In this document: in pieces, positions 1-13,600 of the stretch
How the letters are laid out: the number at the start of each line of letters is the position of its first letter
Numbering within the stretch: the first letter of the stretch is position 1
Assembly: GCA_023846275.1 (NCBI GenBank)
Contig: CM043878.1
Span: 8,115,501-8,179,500 of the forward strand
From: Vanilla planifolia
Lineage: Eukaryota > Streptophyta > Magnoliopsida > Asparagales > Orchidaceae
Direction: 5' to 3'
Length of the DNA: 64,000 nt
Made by a program: the position numbers and the translations under genes
Notes under the pieces: model-generated
Told to the model about the DNA's origin: nothing
The model's database searches: none
Seen by the model: the letters and a program-made list of their open reading frames with translations, nothing else

Positions 1-190
1 AGAAAGTAATTCTTGACATCTAATTGGAGTGATTAATCCAAATTTGTTGTCAAATATTAAAAAATGTGAGTTGTATTCAATTTGTCTACTAGAGCGAAAA
101 TTTCTTCATAATTAATTCCATAAGATTGTAAATCCTTTAACAACAAGTCAAACCTTGAATCAATTGATTCTTCCATCGTCTACATAATTA
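1..190 (-). mobile_element. Ty1/copia reverse transcriptase fragment (relic)
   Basis: Read on the minus strand, this stretch gives an RT N-terminal block of Ty1/copia pol. It contains a LVVKGFT-like motif, then YEEIFALVDKLNTT and TTNLD, then LDVKN, matching the order KARLVAKGF - YEETFAPVAKLNTVR - NLDW - LDVKNAF known for copia. A frameshift lies between the first two blocks and in-frame stops follow, so it is dead. It runs off the left edge of the window, where the rest of RT would be. Copia membership is from motif order only and the lineage is not assigned. Confidence 0.7.
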
Positions 191-2560
191 AATGTGAAGA
201 TTCATTAGCAATCAATACGATGCTTTCCAGGTGGTAGTTCTACTGTGATGACCCCCCTCGGCCTTTCCCGAATTTGGTCTCATGACATCCAATTCTTTTT
301 ATTTTCTCTTGAAATTTTGTAAACCATGAAACATTATTTTCTTTTTCCTTTATAAAAACATATAACAAAAGCAATTTTTTTAAATTAAAACTCTATTCAA
401 CAAAATAATCTATATATGGTTTTATTTTCTTAACGATTGCAAAAGCGAATAGAAAACCTTGCTTTAAAAATCCTTTAGCCTTGAACCATTTCTATCAATA
501 AGAAAACTAATTAATATTTAAAACAACTAAAATATGTAAAATATAATTGTCTTACAACTCAATAAACCAAGTTCAAATCAACATCATGATTGAAGTCAAA
601 AACATGTCCTTTCCTTAATAATATAAAGCTAACGACAACATAGTTAAAAGACAAAAGAGCATCTTCGATATCGATATCACATGACAACTTCATTGTTCCC
701 CTTAGCCCCGAGGGATGCTTCATTTTGACCTTAAAATGTCAAGTCAAAAACAAGCTGAGCTAACTGACACTAACTCAATAACAATAATATGCATATATAT
801 ATATATATAAACAAAGCAATAGTTAGGTAACCACATATATGTTTAATTGCAAACAATTCAATGAAATAAGACTATATGAATGATAAAATACGACCCAAAT
901 GAGCAAAATATTGCAAAACACATTTAAAAACTTGTTCACTTTTATCTTTTTCTCATCCTTATATATTTGCTCATTTTCTTTCTTTTTTCATCTTTTTAGA
1001 ATTAATTTAAGACAATATTATTTCATAATGATTAAGCATGTTTAGAAACACATTATTCCAACTTAAATAATACAAATAAAATGGCTCATTTGATTCATCT
1101 CTAGAACCATTATTTCGAGATAATAGCTATTATTTTGGATAATCATTCATTCTATCAATTATAGCCTCTCTTGATTTAACACCTTTTCTTCTTTTTTATC
1201 TTAATTTTTTTCTTTTCACAAGCTTATCTTTTTTTCCTTTTAACTACCATTACAAGTAATAGTTTTCTCATTTCATTTTTCATTCTTTAAATGTGATATC
1301 AAACATGTGGCAAAAAATTATAATACCAAAGTGATCAATCATCTTCAAGATTTCTTGTGAGATCATCTCTTAAATTCCCATTCCTCACATACAAAATACA
1401 TCAAACATAAGCATGAATTTGCTTATACAAACATCTTCAAGTTTTGTCAATTATAATATCATTTGAAGCTTCTAACCTATAAACACTATATATCATATCA
1501 AATACATAAAGCATGCCTCAATTTTCAATGTAGTGGTCTCCCTTAGTTTTTTTCCCTTTTTATGGTATTACCTTTTACCTAAAGCTCAATTCTCCCCAAA
1601 ATCTCTCCAACTCTTCGAGATCTTGCTTCTCTCTCTTTCCTTCCACTCAAACACATTGATCGAACTAGGCTCTCAATTTTTTCCCAATAAACTAAGTCAC
1701 AACATGCCCGTCTTTCATACTCATTCCCATGGCTCCCCACATTCCCAACCTTTCATATGCCTCTAACATCTAACTTTTCATTGCATTTATCATAAATCAT
1801 ATCTTTGATTCAAATGTAGAAAACTTTTAACTTGCTCAAAAAAAATATTCTTTGTTATAATACCTTCTCTGGACCATTAATAGCCTGGAGTGAAGTCTCA
1901 ATCTTCTCGTATTGGAATTATGGAGAAAAGTTGGGATTTTAGCCTTTGAAAAGATCCAAAAGTTGGTTAAGGTTGTGTTAGCTTTAAGAAAAATACATTT
2001 GATAGTTTCTTCACCAACTACAACAAAAGAGGGATAAAGCAAAAGAGCTATGCCCATATCTAAATTGAATTGAGGGCGAAAATAAGTTCATTTACGTAGA
2101 AATCAAACCACCTAACAAGCCTTGGTATAATTTTTATTCATTCACCTTTTCCTTTTTTTTAATTTTAGTTGCCTTGTAGGTGAATGTGCTGCAACAAATT
2201 TAGAATTAGTTTGAGATTTCAGAAGTTAGATTTTTATAAAAAATTTTCACACTCAAATCACCCCACTCTTGAATCTATCCAATTACTAAAACTTTGAAAT
2301 TCTAAAACATATTAAATCACTTAGCCTTTATATTAGATACATGATTAACCATAACAACAATTACATAACAACTTAACATACCAATAATTGGAGATGAGAT
2401 TCATCTTAATTTTTTTTTCCAAAATTGTTGTTAATGAATGATTGTGTTGAATAAAATTTTCAATTTGGAGAAAATTGAAACATTTGAGTAAGCTAACAAT
2501 GCATTTTCAATCTCACTGAAATTATATAAGATTTATCTCACAAAGACTCAAATTATGAGG
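191..2560. other. AT-rich intergenic stretch, no gene seen
   Basis: No reading frame here looks protein-coding. A sequence starting TGTGATGACCCCCC near 244 resembles the start of an LTR (TG plus a C-run), directly beside the copia scrap, but no matching end was found. A short (TA)n tract lies near 795-809. The remainder is AT-rich with long pyrimidine runs between about 900 and 1760. Confidence 0.5.
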
Positions 2561-4652
2561 CAATTCATAAGTAAGCTGTGCAAGGTCCCTGGGTATACTT
2601 TCAGCACTTACAAATAACACCAAAAGACGCTCAAAAGATCATTTCAGCACTTCAAAATAAAAAAAATAACTGGAGTTTAGGCTTTCAATCACAGCAATAA
2701 ATCATACCAAGCCTGTTCCTAAACACAACACAGTAAAACCAAAGCAAACATAAAAGTTCTGAAAATGGTTTCAGCTTATATCATGACAATGTATGCACTA
2801 GCACAAGGTCTGAAGAGAACAAAGAAGCTTGAGATACAAGTCACCTAAATTGACCTCCACCATAGAATTCCACAGCAAGATGGATAGCCATTTTCACACA
2901 GAACAGCAAGCAGAAACGTCATGGCATTTAAAAAGAAGATGACAAATTCCTGGAACTAACTTGTCACATAAACAAGCCAATCATTCAGAAAACATCAAGA
3001 GGTGGCTCACGCAATTTATACAGGCCAAAACGGCCACATGTGCCAAGAAATTTCGAAGAGTATAACACAATCGTAAAACCATCCATTACATTCAAACAGA
3101 ATTTTCACAGGATCTGAAGGTAAGAAGCCCCTAATCTTAACTAGATGCAAGGTAATATCTGGAATACTGTAAAGTGAGACCACCATTACTTTATTACAAT
3201 AAGAAAACTGCTTCGTCAGCAAACACAATATCGTATGTCATATGCAAACTTTGATAAGGTGCTCATTTTAGCAAAGTGACTAATGGTGCTCTTCTCATAA
3301 ACCCAAATACACTTATTTCCTAGATCATGAAATATGGCTTATGCATACGTTCAGAAATTCAGGTCATTAGAAAAACAACAAATGGCTGTATGCCTTATAA
3401 AACTACATAAACAAGTTAGAAAAAACTATGCAAATTAAGAGACATGTATACTCTATTATTAAATAAACTTCTTAGCACCAACATATCCTTGTACAAAGAT
3501 TCAACACATGATTTCATTGAATAAAGATCAGGTTATATATATGTTGATTTGAAACCATTCATATGTCAAATGTTAATCTTCAATAAGAACTTTATCAATA
3601 CATTTCTGAAACACTACCTTCAACCTATATGATTTCTTTCATTAAACATAATCAATCCTTAGATGAAAAGAAAATGCAGTCGGGAAATAAAATCAAAATA
3701 TTTATTTCAAGGTTCACTTCAGAATTCCTAGTTTTCAAGTCATATCTGTAATTTCTTCACCAAAAACTTAGACGAAATTCTTCGAGTAGCAAACAATCAT
3801 CCAAGAACGTTTACCAATTATAATACAAGTAGACAAAACAGCCTTATGGCATGCTACAAATTCTAATAAAAAAGCTAATTCAAAAAAAACCATTTCAATA
3901 AAACTGATTTTGATACATTGTAAGCAGTGCAAGCAAAAGAACAATAGACGCCTGAGTCTCTCCTGTCTCCTGCAATTCTTTAGAGCATGGATAATTATTT
4001 GTTGCAACACTGTCGACTTCAATTGACCTTTTGGCTCAGTTACGTCACAGGTTGCAGCCCTTTTGGCATGTAGTTAAGTAAGCAAACTAGCAAAAAGTTT
4101 TGAAGCTTATGGCTAACATTTGTATAACCTATAATGCATTCAAGTCTTTGCACCATAGGTATCAACAAGGATAGTGGTTTTTTATCATTATGAACTACCA
4201 TAGGTAGCTATATTTGGAAGAGCTGCTAAAATAATTAAAAGATCATAAGTAAATCAGTCACAGCCTCCTCTGGACCACAAACATAGTAAAAGTTGATAAT
4301 TTATATGCATAAGTGGAATATAGATGGCTTCTATCAGTTCCTATGTGTGGATCAATCTACATAAGAATTTGGTGAAACCAAACAAAATGATATCAAATTC
4401 TGTGAAAACATACTGTTAAGCCAATCAAGCTTGAATTAAGCATTACACCAGAAGACACATTCTCACAACATGCAAGTAGAAGCCATAAATGAACAGATAA
4501 CACTTTTGGGGAAATATAATCTTAAGAATTACAATGCAATTAACCTTAATGTAGCTCAAAAAATTGCATAAAAAACTGAAACTCATACAGTGCACTTTAG
4601 GAAACAATCTAATGAGAATATGCATAAAATTCTACACTATAATTGCACTCAC
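2561..4652. other. Low-repeat AT-rich stretch downstream of exon 6 of the PES-like gene
   Basis: On the minus strand this follows exon 6 of the phytyl-ester-synthase-like gene and should be its intron 6 or beyond. I looked for the next expected family blocks (an ILPKETLLWKLK-like segment, then the acyltransferase domain) and did not find them. A minus-strand open stretch at 3768-4022 (with an ALKNCRRQERLRRL segment) and a short one near 2830-2880 (FYGGGQFR then stop) have some coding character but match nothing I can name. No retroelement domain was seen, unlike the flanking kilobases. Confidence 0.4.
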
Positions 4653-7600
4653 GGAAAGTGAAACCAACATCCTGGTTTGGCTCTCCGCCAGTGAACTGAC
4701 AATTTGTTGAACAGAAAACTTATCCTCAGCAAAAGTCGATGACATTCTCATTGTCTTGCCTAAAGTTCAGCAGATAAGAATAAATTTGAATAGAAATTGC
4801 TATAATTTGCATAATATGGAAATTGCCTGGTCAAAACAATCAAAACTTGAGTATTGCATTCACAAAAGATGATCAACAGGAAGAATGCAAACGCATGAGA
4901 TAACAACCTCAAAACACTTGCATAAACTGCTAAAAAATGCGTTAAAGCAATTCACACTGAAAACTAATACATTATGCCTCAAAAAAGAAAAACAGACAAG
5001 CAAACCAAAGATAAAGCATTGCAGGCACAAGTCCAACACATTCTTGTTAACAAATAGATTCCATAGGAGTTTTTAATGATAACAAACCATATGTCATGTT
5101 TCATTGATGCTCTTCTCTAGTACATTCTCAGGCTCCAAAAGAAGGTTTAAGAAGAAGGCTCGACAATGATGTTTTGGTTGGTCAAACAATTGTTACAATT
5201 TGATTTGAGTTACACTTCATTAGAAAGACACTTCATGATGCCACAACATCTTTGGAGTTACTTTATCTCTTTATGATTAGACTATCAAAACCTATGGTAT
5301 AAGTCTTGAGTCATAAAAAAAATTAATTAGTAAGATATGAGCATGCGTCACCATTTCAACTTAACTCGATAATTTCATCCCTTTGTAAATCTTAACGCTA
5401 AACATTCAAATCTATTGGATCGTCCAATTTAATCATCGAATAATCCATTAAAGAATTACCTTTGAAAAAAAATTCTTGACTCAATGTCAAATCATTCATT
5501 GAACATTCTAATGCATCATCCGATATGTGTATCAAAAAAATCAGGTTATGTCAAAAAATGATTGGACCATCATATTCACTTCCTGATAATGACAGATTTA
5601 TAAACAATTTTTAGGATTTATGTCGAAAGATGATTGAATCGTTCAATAGTTCCATCTGATGGGGTATTAGGCCATCTAACGGTTAGATTCGTTAACTCAT
5701 AATTCAATTGTCGAATTGGTATTGAGTCGTTTGATGATCTGTCCAATGGATTTTAGACCATTTGACGGAATATCCGCTACTAAGCTTGTGTTGAGCAACT
5801 AATCAAAGTCTCTATCAAACATCCTTTAGATAGTTTGATACTAAGCCTAATAAGTAATCAAACCATCCATTACTCAATCAACTAATCATTTCATGGAGGT
5901 AGCCAAAATCATGTTTCTATCGAACGACCATCAATCTATCAAATCGGCAGTCCAATAGTCATCAGACCAATTCACAAACCATCCAAGCATCGATCCGGCT
6001 TTCTTAGAATGTCTTAGAATGATTGGATCAAACCATCTGATAATGCTATTTAATTGTCTAATGTTTTTCCAAAAAAACCTATAGAGATAACCTAGCTTCT
6101 CAAAATTTTAAATTCATGCCATTTTTAATTGCTTGAATGGCTTAATAGACATTACTAAGGCACTAAAACTCTCATGGTTATAAACACGATTCAATTCTAA
6201 CATTAAAATAACTTATTGTTCATCAAACTTCTAAAAATTCAAGTCACAAGAAAAGAAACCAAGTGTTATAAAGCTAAATCCTTCGTTGTCATCACCTTTC
6301 CTCTCAAGCTCCAATTTCCTAAGCAATTGGTAACTTTATGCCTCATCTTTAATGCATTAGATTAAAAACGGGTTATAGAATTGTGTACAAATTTTTGTTG
6401 TATTTTTTTTATTTTGATTTCATTGTTTTTGCTCTTATGAGCTACTATTTTTTTTACTCTTTTGGGACACATTAATTTTGGCTCTTTTTGGCCCTCTTAT
6501 AATCCCTTTGAATCTTTTTTTTAAAAAAATTTGAATACTAACTTTTGCAAAAAGTGCCTTGTTTAATAAGCCTAATATTTTGCAACTAAGGGTGGACATA
6601 AACTCGAATCACCTAAACTCCTTGAGTGTCCTTATTATTGTTGCATTCACACAAAGGAATTTCAAAACATTAACACTTTTTAAAATATATTTGACTACTT
6701 CTCTTAAACAAATTTGCAAAAGAAATATAATTTTACCACCACTCTTGGTGAGACTTTGCTTCCATCAATTGGTATTAAAACAAGGTTGAACCTGGGAACA
6801 AATTCTCTGATGAAAACCACATTCACATCTCACACTCTAATTGAGGAATCAACAATGATGACAAAAGAGACCTCATCCCACTGCCTATCATTATTTAAGA
6901 GTGAATTCTATTTATATTGCAAAAACTTTATGAAGATTTTTCTTAGGTCCATTAATCTTGATGTTTGGGAAGTAAATGAAAAACCATTTGTTTTTTTACT
7001 AAATATATTAATAATGAGATTATAAATAAATCTACTTAATGAACTTATTCCAAAGGAAAAACATCAAGTGCAACTAAACTAGAGAGCTGTAAATATCTTG
7101 CAATGTTGCTCAATGGCCACATAATATAACTACAACATGAATATAAGAAAAACCTACAAAATTTTGGAAAAACTAGAACTAACATACAAAGGAACCTCTA
7201 AACTGAAAGAGAGTAAAATAAGCATGTTAAAACACAATTATGAATTCTTTTGAATGATTTCAAGAGAATCTATAATGTTCATATTTACATGCTTTACTAA
7301 TATTACTAATAGAGTCGTAAACCTTGGAAAAGTTTTTAGCAATACTACATAGGTTAGAAAAATATTACAGATGGTTCCAAAGAATACGACCCATTGGACA
7401 CCACCATTAAAGCCACAAAAGGTATGGGCAGCCTCTCACTCGATGAACTTAATGGAAGGGTAATGGCAAATGAAATAGATATAGCATGCCGGGTTGAAAA
7501 AGAGAACAGTGCTGGAAAAGCACAAAATAAGAACAAAAAAAGGAAGAACCGATAGCATTGAAAGATGAATCTTCATCGAAAGGTGAATCTCCGAAAAAGA

Positions 7601-10600
7601 TGAGGTAGTTTTAATTTCACATTGCTTATCTAGACTATTAGAATTTCATGAAGCAGGAAAACTACAACAAAAGAATGAATAACAAGACAAAAGAACAAAG
7701 CCAAAGAAGAAATTGTTTGTCACAAGTGTAGAAAACCGAGACACATTCACCCCCAACATCCACAATTGTGTGATCGGATCGAGAAGTATAAAAATAATAA
7801 AAAGAAAGACAATAAAGGCCATGTTGAGTGACTCCGAACAAGTCCTCAAGAATGAATGAAAGAAGATTGATCGGCTCATTTATCTCATGGCTCATTGAGA
7901 TTACCATAATTCAGATGATGAGATAATTTTATTTCTCAAGAAGAATTTGAATATCAATTTATTGATTTTTATCTGAGATATGAAAAGCTTATTGCAAAAT
8001 ACTATAAATTAACAAGAGAACCTCCAAATACCTTGGGTTGTGTCAATGAGAAAAATTAGAGATTTTTAAATGACTTGAAATACAATACTAATGAGCTTGG
8101 CACATCTACTAACAAAATGCTATCTTGAAGGTTGATTTTAATGCATTTCAAAATTTACATTCCAACTATTTCATTACACAACATCAACATCAATATTATC
8201 ATCTTCAAAAGAAAATTTCACCATCTATACCACATGCAAACTCACTAACATCTCACCATGCATCAAAATTGAAATGTCACCAATGTATAAATTTAAGGCA
8301 TGCATCAAAAATTGTAAAATAAAAGCAAATATTCATTATAAATTTCCAAGATACACTTGGGTAGCAAAAAATGATCTAAATAAGTCTAGAATCAATAGCT
8401 TCAACTCTCTTTAACACAAAAAAGATTTGGGTTCCATAAATAACACCTCGACCATGAAGAAGATTATAAAATATGGATTAGTTAGAGGATTAATCAACTT
8501 CAAATGAAAACAAGAATATGTTTGTAGACCATGCTTAAAAGGAAAACCAACTAAAACATCTTTTAAATTCATAAATAACACCTCAACCAAATGCCTTCAG
8601 AAATTCTTCACTTTGAAGGGCAAAAAGGAGACATTTGCAAAGCCATAAATAAAATCCATAAATAACATCTTCTTTGGACATATCCAATCCAAAAGAACAA
8701 TAAATCATTGTAAGGGACTATTCTATGTATAATTGGGTACTTTTTTGAAGAGGCAAAAAAAAAAGATGTTTGAAATATTCATTCATTTGGTGATAAAAAT
8801 TCAAAAAAAAAGTAAGATACATCAATCCTTGTAATCAAAAGTGATATTGGAGGAGAATTCAAAAATAAAATTTTTAAAAACTTCTATAATAATAATGAAA
8901 TCAATCACACTTTATCAACCCCAAAAACACCATAATAAAATGTAGTAAAAACAAAACATAAAACTTTGATAGATATTGTTAGGAACATGCTTAGCGAATA
9001 TAATTTACCTAAATACTTCTGAGCTGAAGCAACTAATACTGCATGTTACACTTTAAATCATGTACCAATACTAAAAGCTACACCTCATAAACTCTAAAAA
9101 TGAAGAAAACCAAGAATATCTCATTTTCACGTATTTAGATGTAAGTTTTATATACATAACAATGAAACAATGAATCAGGCAAATTTAATATTAAATCTGA
9201 TAAAAGAATGTTTTTGGGTTATTCTTTGGATAACAAAACACATCAAGTTTATAACAAAAGGAACTTAGTAGTGAAAGAATATATTAAAGTAGTTTTTTAT
9301 AAACATCCACATATAGAATCTAAGAAAATAATAATACAAAATGATATTAATGATTTTTACAAATTGAGAATAAAAAATAACAATATAGAAGAAAAGAATA
9401 ATCATAATCATAATCAACAATCTTTGAAAAATCAAATACCAAAAGATTAAAAATTTACGTGTGACCATCCGAAAGAACTATCCTAGGAGTAGATGCATCT
9501 AAAGGGGTGAAAACTAGGGCCAACTTAAATCATGAAGAATTTGTGTCAAGCTACAAAACAAAGAAAATTGAAGAAGCACTTAATGAAGAATTTTGATTAA
9601 AGCCAACAAAAGAAAGAACTCATATAGATTATAATGAAATGTGGGAATTAACTCACAACCTTTTAACCACACTATCATAGGAACAAAATGGATTTTTTAA
9701 TGTAAGCTAGATGAAAATGGAACAATCATTAGAAAAAAGCTAGTATTATTGCAAAAAAAAATTATAGTAAAATTAAAGAATGATTTTGAATAAACCTCTA
9801 CACCAATAGCTAAATTAGAGATTATTAGAATTCTCATAGCCTATGCATGTCCCAAGGGATTTAAATTTTTTCAACTTGATATAAAAATTGTTTTTTTAAA
9901 TGGTTACATAAATCAAGATGTATATGTAGAGCAATCACTCAATTTAGAACCCCATGATAAATTAAATCATGATTACAAGCTTAAAAAGGCTTTATATCGA
10001 CTAAAATAAGCCCCTAAAACGTCATATGACCAACATTGCACAATTCTTTCCTCAAATAGCCTTTCTAGAAAAAAAGGTAATGCCATGTTATTCATTAAAA
10101 ATACATATAAAAGGTCATTAATTTATCAAATTTATGTTGATGACATAATCTTTGAATCTACTAATTTAGGACATTATAAAAACATGGTCAAAATGATAAA
10201 AAATTAATTTGTGATGAACATGATAAGAGAACTTACATTTTTCTTAGATCTATAAGTTAAAAAGAAAATGAAACACTTATCTCACAAACCCAAAATACAA
10301 TAGAATTATTAAATAGATTTGGATTTAAAAATTTGAAATCAAGAATAAATCCCATGATATCTAACATTAACTCAGGTAGAGATGAAGTAAGCAAAAATAC
10401 AAATGTGAAACGATATTGAGAAAGGATAGGCTCCTTATTAGCTTTGATAGCAGGTGAACTGGATATAATATTTAGCATAAGTCTTTCTACACAAATTCAA
10501 GCTAATCCTAAAGAATCTTATTTGAAAGCAATGAAATGTCTTTACCTCATTGGAACAAAATCTCTAAGACTTTGATATCCTAGGAATGAACAAGGATTTG

Positions 10601-13600
10601 ACTTAGTAGCTTATTCTAATATAGACTTTGCAACTACAAAATAGATTGAAAAATACTACAAAAACTTGCCAACTACAAGGAAATTCACATATCTCATGGG
10701 CAAGTAGAAGCCAAAATTTTATTGCATTATCCACCACTAAATAAAAATATATAGTTGTCGATAGTTGTGCAACTTAGATAATGTATATCAAACAACAAAT
10801 AACTAATTATGGAATTCACTTAACAAAAACTCCAATATTTTGTGATAATTCAATTACAATATTTTTAACTAAAAATCTAATACAAAACTCATAATCCAAA
10901 CGCATTGATAATAGCCATCACTTCTTTCGTGAGCTAATAAACTCAAAAAATACGACAATGATATTTTTACCCACACATGATAAATTGGACGACATCTTTA
11001 CAAAATCTTTGTCATAAAAAAACTTTATTAAAATTATAACAAATCTAAGAATTATAAATCTACTCGAGTAAACATTATTTCATTTGATTGATAACAAAAA
11101 GGAAGAGAAATATAAATCTAAATATAACATGATGAATATAAAGCTATTATTTAAGTGGGGCATAAATTTAAAAGAGGTTTTTATTTTTTCATATAACTTT
11201 ATTTTAAATTTATAGTCATAAATTTTTTATCATAAAAAAGAGAGATTATTAACCCCATTGATCCCATGTAGGTTGTTTGATAAAATTAAAATCATACATC
11301 ATGTTTTACTAGTGCTCTTCTCTAAAGTGTTCTTAGGCTCATTAAGACATTTTGGATGGCCAGATTATTGTTACAACTTGCCTTGACTAAAACCTCATTA
11401 AAAAGATGCAGTTTAATCCTTCAATATGCCACAACATTTTTTGAATTACTCTATCTTTTGTGCGATTAGATTGTTAAAACATGCAGTTTAATCCAGCAAG
11501 AACTAGGAACATCTATCGATGAATATGAACACCATGTAACCTTCCACTCGATAACCACATCCTTTATAAATCTTAATGTTAAACATTCAAATCTATCTAT
11601 TCATCCGTTGCAGTCAATGGATCGTCTATTAAAGACTTTATTTTGAAAAATAATTCTTGAGTTACTATTGGATCATTCTTCAGACCTCTCAACGCATCGG
11701 CCGCTATGTGAACCATAAAAAAACAAGATGTATCGAATGGCCAGAGATTGGTAAACAATTTTTAGGATCTTTATCGAATGGCCATCAGACGATGACTATT
11801 AGACCAGACAATTAGATCTATTAAATCATAATTCAAGTAGGGTCTTTGTTAAACGGGCATTAGACTATGTGATGATTTGTCCAAATGTTGTTCAACCATC
11901 CAACAAAGGATCTGATATTAAGATTGTGCTGAGTAGAAAAAATCAAAGCCTCTATCATACTACCATCAAACCATCAAATGCTAGGACCAATAAGTGATCA
12001 TAAAGGCTATTGCTCAAGTTGTTGATCATTCCTTGGAGGTTGCCAAAATCATGTTTCAATCAAAAAACCACAGAGAAGTTTGTTGGCACTCTGATGGCAA
12101 TCAAACTAGTCAATAGACTATCCGACAATCAATCCAACTTTCCATGGATATCATGGAATAACCCAATTGGGACATCCAATAAGATGGTCATACCATCCAA
12201 TGCGTTTCTAGAAAAATTACAATAGTCTCTCAGTTTCTCAAAATTTCAAATTCAAGCCATTGTTAATTGGTTAAGGCTTTAGAACTCTCATGGCTATAAA
12301 CAGGACTCAATTTTAGCATTAAAACAACTTCTTGATCATCAAACTTTCAAATTTTCAAACTAAGAGAAAAGAAACCAAGAGTAGGGGAGCTAGAAAGTTT
12401 GTTGTCACGTTCTTTCATCTCAATGTTTGATTTCATATGCACTCTGTGCCTTATCCTTAATTACATTAGATTATGCCTCCATAGATTGAAATGAGTTAAA
12501 AAATTGTGTACAAGCTTTTGCTATAATTTTCTTATTTCGATTTTATTGGTTTTGCTCTTGCAAGCTACATGTTTGACTCTTTTGAGTTAGATTTGTATTG
12601 GCTCTTTTGGGTCTTCTGGCAAACTCTCTGTATCCTTTTTTAAACAATTTTGTCTAACGACTTTTGTGAAAGGATTCTTGCTTGGTAAGCCTACTCTTAT
12701 ATGGCTAGAGATAAACTTAGACTAGTTATTTAGGGCTAAACAACCTAAAAGTCTCAGATATCTTTATTACTATTGCATTTCATACAAAGATATTTTAAAA
12801 CTTATATCAAGACTTCTTAAAATAGATTAAAATAAATTTACTATTGTCTTAATATAATTTGCAAAAGAAACACAATTCCCCTCCCCCTTTGTCGGAGACT
12901 TTGCTTCTGTCAATCCTAAGCTATTTAAAAGGTACCACATAAAATCAAAACTTTTTAATTAAATAAAGAAGATATGAAGACAGCTGGAACAAGAGAAACT
13001 GGATTATAAAAGCAATGTTTTATGAATATATTATCAATATTTGAGGCAACAAATAAGAGCTTCAATTAAAAAGGGATGATTGTGGATCCCAAATCAAGCC
13101 TCAAGCTGCCTTTTTTTCGATAACTCTAATGGCATTCAAACATGTTAAGAGGTAACAAGTGAAAGATACAAGTCAATACGAGAGATGGAATTTTCCATTA
13201 GCAGTTCTGGTGGCATCCCTTGTCAAATTGGCATTAATGTTTTCTTAAATTTCAAACTGAACAATAATTCAATATGGTTGACACAAGCATCCACTTGCAT
13301 GGAAAATTGGAATAAAACCCAAGTTAAATGTTCACCACAAACCTGTAAAGCAATCGAGTAAGAATGGGATGACAACATGAAGTGGTTCGGGAACAAAATC
13401 CAGGGTGTTTAGGAGATACTGCAGCTGTGATCCAGAGAAGGATGTTGCTGAAAATGGAAAAGTACATAAGGAAGACAATGCCAATACAACTGTACCATTC
13501 ACATGAAATTGAATGTCGCATAAAGTAGAATAATTATTACAGACCTGGATTAGCAAGTATAAGTACAAAATCTATCTGAGGATTTCGGGCTGCTACAGCA

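Larger units (their letters stand above)
5045..12912 (+). mobile_element. Full-length degenerate Ty1/copia element, SIRE/Maximus-like, in PES intron 5
   Basis: A 7.87-kb element with two LTRs of about 1.7 kb, an initiator-Met-type primer site, gag and pol remnants in copia order (gag, integrase, RT, RNase H), a purine tract, and a 4/5-matching 5-bp target duplication. The long LTRs and the gag motif LSLDELNG suggest the SIRE/Maximus lineage. Every domain is broken by stops and frameshifts and the LTRs have diverged visibly, so the insertion is old. It is on the plus strand, antisense to the host gene, and lies wholly inside an intron between exons 5 and 6. Confidence 0.85.

Noticed and set aside
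3768..4022. Minus-strand 84-codon frame with ALKNCRRQERLRRL as a later PES exon
   Set aside because: Only a four- or five-residue resemblance to the family's LKNC segment, and the expected blocks before it are absent. Left as undetermined.
13060..13260. Possible extra PES exon (QGMPPELLMENS on the minus strand) between exon 5 and the copia element
   Set aside because: No acceptor gives the right phase without a stop, and the exon at 4653-4759 fits both phase and family sequence much better.
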